From Swaminathania salitolerans (GTDB lineage: Bacteria > Pseudomonadota > Alphaproteobacteria > Acetobacterales > Acetobacteraceae): a stretch of DNA of 5,419 nucleotides. The stretch is from assembly GCF_025994315.1 (NCBI RefSeq), contig NZ_BAQE01000016.1; one strand, written 5' to 3'. The translations under genes were made by a program, and so were the position numbers. Within the stretch, counting starts at the first letter, position 1; every line of letters begins with the position of its first letter. Of the stretch, positions 1 through 5,419 are shown piece by piece. The notes under the pieces were generated by a model. That model made no database searches. It was given only the letters and a program-made list of their open reading frames with translations, and was not told the DNA's origin.

Positions 1-38
1 CTGCCTGAAAGACTGAGTAAGATCAGTGGGTTAGGTAG
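1..38 (+). promoter_or_regulatory. boxB-like leader hairpin
   Basis: ACTGA (12-16) can pair with TCAGT (23-27) around a six-base loop. CTGCCT (1-6) can pair outside it with AGGTAG (33-38), using one G-U pair. A hairpin directly before boxA matches the boxB-boxA order of characterised rRNA leaders. The stem is short and the window begins inside it, so the full structure may extend upstream. Confidence 0.45.
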
Positions 39-50
39 GTTCTTTGACAA
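39..50 (+). promoter_or_regulatory. boxA antitermination site in the rRNA leader
   Basis: GTTCTTTGACAA closely resembles the rRNA boxA core (E. coli TGCTCTTTAACAA), to which NusB and NusE (ribosomal protein S10) bind in nascent RNA. Three things support the call: its position in the leader, a hairpin just before it, and a near-identical copy in the 16S-23S spacer at 2159-2170. The internal TTGACA could be mistaken for a -35 box, but no -10 element stands at proper spacing. Confidence 0.75.
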
Positions 51-63
51 GTGAAGATGGAAT

Positions 64-99
64 GGAAGGGATATGTTGGCGGCGCTTTGGTGTTGTCTG
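64..99 (+). other. Pre-16S processing stem, 5' arm
   Basis: This arm is complementary in antiparallel register to 1782-1817. Of 36 opposed positions, 35 pair, nine of them as G-U; the one mismatch is T91 against C1790. Bases 64-85 form an unbroken 22-bp block with a single G-U pair. Such stems enclosing 16S are the RNase III substrates of rRNA precursors. The arm begins 14 bases after boxA and ends about 128 bases before mature 16S. Confidence 0.85.
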
Positions 100-125
100 A
101 ACCAGTGGTTCTGATGATGAGAGTG

Positions 126-176
126 CTGACTGATTTATTCTTTTTTTGGAAAGAACTACAGACGTCAGTTTTTTTT
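126..176 (+). terminator. Terminator-like hairpin with T8 tract inside the leader (putative)
   Basis: CTGAC (126-130) pairs with GTCAG (164-168), and TTCTTT (138-143) pairs inside it with AAAGAA (150-155). Eight consecutive T follow immediately at 169-176. The layout recalls an intrinsic terminator or attenuator, but the outer stem is only five pairs and the enclosed loop is large, so termination may be weak or absent. It lies downstream of boxA, so an antitermination complex would be expected to read through it. It could equally be a U-rich leader structure used in 16S folding. Confidence 0.3.
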
Positions 177-227
177 GTTTCGGGATCTATAGTTTGGTTT
201 TGGTTGGCCTTTGTGCTGGCTGGAATT
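177..227 (+). other. Distal 5' leader of 16S, T-rich
   Basis: This is the T- and G-rich remainder of the leader between the T8 tract and mature 16S. It contains runs such as TTTGGTTTTGG and has few C or A. No start codon with a ribosome-binding site lies here. It would be removed when the 16S 5' end matures. Confidence 0.6.
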
Positions 228-1717
<1,490 letters not shown>

Positions 1718-1757
1718 AAGGATGTTTCCCGATACGTTGGGAGACGCCGATAAAAGA

Positions 1758-1778
1758 CCTGCATTGGATCAGTGCAGG
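1758..1778 (+). other. Spacer hairpin after 16S
   Basis: CCTGCATT (1758-1765) pairs with AGTGCAGG (1771-1778) around the five-base loop GGATC, giving eight pairs including one G-U. No T tract follows, so it is not an intrinsic terminator. It lies inside the loop closed by the pre-16S stem, between the mature 16S 3' end and the 3' arm, and is probably a folding or processing element of the precursor. Confidence 0.55.
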
Positions 1779-1781
1779 CAA

Positions 1782-1817
1782 CGGATGGCCTCGGGGCGCC
1801 GTCAACATATCCCTTCC
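1782..1817 (+). other. Pre-16S processing stem, 3' arm
   Basis: This is the partner of leader bases 64-99: GCGCCGTCAACATAT lies opposite ATATGTTGGCGGCGC, with further pairs on both sides. Together the arms loop out a precursor of about 1.7 kb containing 16S. The arm ends 11 bases before tRNA-Ile, so cleavage in the stem would separate pre-16S from the tRNA-bearing part of the transcript. Confidence 0.85.
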
Positions 1818-1828
1818 TGTAATGTTTT

Positions 1829-1899
<71 letters not shown>

Positions 1900-1905
<6 letters not shown>

Positions 1906-1917
1906 CGACTGTGGTGG
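1900..1917 (+). other. Hairpin embracing the tRNA-Ile CCA end
   Basis: CCACCAC (1900-1906) is the exact reverse complement of GTGGTGG (1911-1917), around the loop GACT. The seven-bp hairpin contains the last acceptor bases, discriminator and CCA of tRNA-Ile. It therefore competes with acceptor closure at bases 1900-1901 and hides the mature 3' end. It also competes with the pairing of 1914-1922 to 2033-2041. Confidence 0.5.
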
Positions 1918-1922
1918 TTTCT
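1914..1922 (+). other. Clamp around tRNA-Ala, 5' arm
   Basis: GTGGTTTCT is fully complementary to AGAAACCAC at 2033-2041, just after tRNA-Ala. The nine-bp pairing would close a loop holding the tRNA and its 35-base 5' leader. It uses four bases (1914-1917) that the tRNA-Ile CCA hairpin also needs. Confidence 0.45.
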
Positions 1923-1957
1923 AAGCCTTGAGGCGGAGAGGGATCTCTGGCTCGACT

Positions 1958-2033
1958 GGGGGCGTAGCTCAGCTGGGAGAGCACCTGCTTTGCAAGCAGG
2001 GGGTCGTCGGTTCGATCCCGTCCGCCTCCACCA
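1958..2033 (+). tRNA. alaT: tRNA-Ala (anticodon UGC)
   Basis: A full 76-base cloverleaf is visible. The acceptor arm GGGGGCG (1958-1964) pairs with CGCCTCC (2023-2029). The third pair is G-T at G1960/T2027, the G3-U70 identity pair recognised by alanyl-tRNA synthetase. The anticodon stem CCTGC/GCAGG encloses loop TTTGCAA with anticodon TGC at 1991-1993. The T arm has GGTTCGATCCC. Discriminator A2030 is followed by an encoded CCA (2031-2033). It stands 52 bases after tRNA-Ile. The leader segment GAGGCGGA (1930-1937) is complementary to 2021-2028 in the acceptor strand, which may allow a misfolded precursor. The symbol is by analogy with E. coli. Confidence 0.98.
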
Positions 2034-2041
2034 GAAACCAC
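2033..2041 (+). other. Clamp around tRNA-Ala, 3' arm
   Basis: AGAAACCAC pairs with GTGGTTTCT at 1914-1922 over nine bases. It begins on the terminal A of the CCA end, so forming it would involve the mature 3' nucleotide. Confidence 0.45.
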
Positions 2042-2086
2042 ACCGACGCACGCTGCTTGGCGAATGCTTTGAGCGGCCTGTCGGTG
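2041..2086 (+). other. Spacer hairpin downstream of tRNA-Ala
   Basis: CACCGAC (2041-2047) pairs with GTCGGTG (2080-2086) over seven bases, and CGCT (2051-2054) can pair inside with AGCG (2072-2075). No T run follows. The stem begins 8 bases after the tRNA-Ala CCA and could limit or position 3' exonuclease trimming; that role is inference. Confidence 0.5.
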
Positions 2087-2123
2087 GGATGACATTACGG
2101 GTTAAGGGAAAAATGTTTCGTCC

Positions 2124-2145
2124 CTGCCGCATTTCGATGCGGGAG
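2124..2145 (+). promoter_or_regulatory. boxB-like hairpin with UUCG loop in the spacer
   Basis: CCGCAT (2127-2132) pairs with ATGCGG (2137-2142) around a TTCG tetraloop. CT (2124-2125) pairs with AG (2144-2145) beyond a G-G mismatch. It stands 13 bases before the spacer boxA, the same order as hairpin then boxA in the leader, so it is probably the boxB-like element of the second antitermination site. Confidence 0.55.
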
Positions 2146-2158
2146 CGATGGAAAAGTC

Positions 2159-2170
2159 TGTTCTTTGTCA
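2159..2170 (+). promoter_or_regulatory. boxA antitermination site in the 16S-23S spacer
   Basis: TGTTCTTTGTCA shares GTTCTTTGNCA with the leader boxA at 39-49, with one difference (T2168 in place of A47). Spacer boxA copies ahead of 23S are known in other bacterial rrn operons, where they reload the Nus antitermination complex. The similarity fades quickly outside the core, so the core rather than the surrounding region has been conserved. Confidence 0.7.
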
Positions 2171-2207
2171 GTGTGAATAGGTTGGTGCACTTTCTGGGTG
2201 CTGCCAC

Positions 2208-2277
2208 GATCCGGGTTGGTCTGACCCATGTGGATCGGTTCTGGGTTCCTGGACTTTGGTCCGGGAGGCTCTGATCC
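2208..2277 (+). other. Structured spacer segment with alternative hairpins
   Basis: TCCTGGAC (2247-2254) pairs with GTCCGGGA (2259-2266) around loop TTTG, eight pairs with one G-U. GGATC (2232-2236) can pair either backward with GATCC (2208-2212) or forward with GATCC (2273-2277), so two folds exclude each other. No coding content is seen. Function unknown; probably a folding intermediate of the 23S precursor. Confidence 0.4.
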
Positions 2278-2342
2278 GGTCTCGTGTTTAAGGATTGTGG
2301 CGTAGAGCGGTCAGAGAGTGTTTTACAAGTATGATGAACTTT

Positions 2343-2389
2343 GCGTGCGATGCATTGCATTTTCTCTGCATGGAGGCTTTGAAGCGCGC
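2343..2389 (+). other. Hairpin just upstream of the pre-23S stem
   Basis: GCGTGC (2343-2348) pairs with GCGCGC (2384-2389) with one G-U. ATGCA (2350-2354) can pair inside it with TGCAT (2367-2371). It ends two bases before the pre-23S 5' arm, so the two helices may stack. Bases 2278-2342 between this hairpin and the previous one show no feature I can name. Confidence 0.4.
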
Positions 2390-2391
2390 GA

Positions 2392-2417
2392 GCGTGGATG
2401 GTTGCTGTGCATGTGTA
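2392..2417 (+). other. Pre-23S processing stem, 5' arm
   Basis: All 26 bases pair antiparallel with 5182-5207, with only two G-U pairs (2401/5198 and 2407/5192). The arm ends two bases before mature 23S. The helix is the expected RNase III substrate that encloses 23S. On this side it runs almost directly into mature helix 1 (2419-2427 with 5153-5161). Confidence 0.9.
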
Positions 2418-2419
2418 GT

Positions 2420-5162
<2,743 letters not shown>

Positions 5163-5163
5163 C

Positions 5164-5180
5164 GCTCTGTTAAACAGAGC
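5164..5180 (+). other. Hairpin at the 23S 3' junction
   Basis: GCTCTGT (5164-5170) pairs with ACAGAGC (5174-5180) around loop TAA. It lies between the last bases of mature 23S and the 3' arm of the pre-23S stem, with almost nothing opposite it on the 5' side, so the precursor forms a three-way junction. No T tract follows, which argues against a terminator. Confidence 0.65.
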
Positions 5181-5181
5181 A

Positions 5182-5207
5182 TACACATGCATAGCAATCA
5201 TCCACGC
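5182..5207 (+). other. Pre-23S processing stem, 3' arm
   Basis: This is the partner of 2392-2417 over 26 continuous positions. It is separated from mature 23S by the 5164-5180 hairpin, whereas the 5' arm sits two bases from the mature end. Maturation of the 3' end must therefore remove about 20 bases that include a hairpin. Confidence 0.9.
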
Positions 5208-5258
5208 AATCACACTCATCATACACAAAACACCAACCTCCCACACCGACACACCACA
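5208..5258 (+). other. G-poor C/A-rich linker between 23S and 5S
   Basis: Only one of 51 bases is G (5248), and most of the rest are A and C. With almost no G it cannot form stable local helices, so it is probably single-stranded in the precursor. Such RNA suits an RNase E-type entry point or a Rho loading site; neither role is shown by sequence alone. There is no gene here. Confidence 0.6.
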
Positions 5259-5262
5259 GGTC

Positions 5263-5273
5263 GGGTGGATCAG
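5263..5273 (+). other. Pre-5S flanking stem, 5' arm
   Basis: GGGTGGATCAG is the exact reverse complement of CTGATCCACCC at 5396-5406. The 11-bp stem stacks on helix I of 5S, separated by a two-by-two internal loop (AA 5274-5275 against CC 5394-5395). Confidence 0.85.
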
Positions 5274-5275
5274 AA

Positions 5276-5393
5276 GACCTGGTGGCTATGGCGGGAGACT
5301 TCCACCCGATCCCATCCCGAACTCGGCCGTGAAACGCCCCAGCGCCTATGATACTGCATCTCAAGATGCGGAAAAGTCGGTCGCCGCCAGGTC
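5276..5393 (+). rRNA. rrf: 5S ribosomal RNA
   Basis: This is the complete 5S rRNA, about 118 bases, part of the central protuberance of the large subunit. Helix I is GACCTGGTGG (5276-5285) paired with CCGCCAGGTC (5384-5393), with one T-G pair. Downstream are the conserved CCCGATCCCATCCCGAACTC block (about 5307-5326) and a hairpin GCATC/GATGC (5356-5360, 5365-5369) of helix IV. The ends were set by alignment to E. coli positions 1 to 119, so each may differ by one or two bases. It begins about 113 bases after 23S in the same transcript. It is enclosed by an extra 11-bp precursor stem. Confidence 0.98.
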
Positions 5394-5395
5394 CC

Positions 5396-5406
5396 CTGAT
5401 CCACCC
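5396..5406 (+). other. Pre-5S flanking stem, 3' arm
   Basis: CTGATCCACCC pairs perfectly with 5263-5273. The 13 bases that follow to the window end are again C/A-rich with no G, and no T run is seen, so the operon terminator or a further tRNA must lie beyond the window. Confidence 0.85.
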
Positions 5407-5419
5407 CACAACAACACAC

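Noticed and set aside
44..76. TTGACA at 44-49 as the -35 box of an rrn promoter
   Set aside because: No -10-like hexamer stands 16-18 bases downstream (67-72 reads AGGGAT), and TTGACA is part of a boxA match with a second copy in the spacer. The promoter is more likely upstream of the window.
5164..5180. Hairpin after 23S as an intrinsic terminator
   Set aside because: No T run follows; the next bases are ATACACATGC, and the 5S gene lies downstream in the same transcript.
5170..5409. Minus-strand frame of 79 codons across the 23S-5S spacer and 5S
   Set aside because: It is antisense to the pre-23S arm, the G-poor linker and 5S, all of which are explained by rRNA processing. Its odd composition (Cys, Val, Asp runs) comes from the C/A-rich linker.

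Overview
The window is one ribosomal RNA operon read left to right on the + strand: leader, 16S rRNA, tRNA-Ile(GAU), tRNA-Ala(UGC), 23S rRNA and 5S rRNA. I see no protein-coding gene. The open frames on either strand lie over rRNA, tRNA or spacer and are shadows. The promoter lies upstream of base 1, and whatever follows the 5S gene lies beyond base 5419.

The organism is an alphaproteobacterium. The 16S carries the class-typical stretch around 861-880 (GTGAAATTCGTAGATAT), a short V1 loop, and an Ile-Ala tRNA pair in a 703-base spacer. From memory, the 16S variable regions look most like acetic acid bacteria (Acetobacteraceae; Acetobacter, Gluconacetobacter and Gluconobacter relatives). I cannot settle the genus without an alignment.

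Layout: 1-227 is the transcribed leader, with a boxB-like hairpin, a boxA antitermination site, one arm of the pre-16S processing stem, and a hairpin followed by eight T. 228-1716 is 16S. 1717-2419 is the internal spacer, with the other arm of the pre-16S stem, both tRNAs, several hairpins, a second boxA and one arm of the pre-23S stem. 2420-5162 is 23S, which looks unfragmented. 5163-5275 is a short spacer with a hairpin, the other pre-23S arm and a G-poor linker. 5276-5393 is 5S, enclosed by an 11-bp flanking stem.

The parts work as one precursor RNA. BoxA sites (NusB/NusE binding in characterised bacteria) would keep polymerase resistant to termination. Long inverted complementary arms bring the two ends of each rRNA together for RNase III-type cleavage. 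The tRNAs are released between the two large stems. The most interesting content is this processing architecture: a 35-of-36-pair 16S stem, a 26-pair 23S stem with a hairpin inserted at the 3' junction, an extended 5S stem, and mutually exclusive pairings around the two tRNAs. I found no undescribed system; this is an ordinary housekeeping locus with some structural details worth checking.
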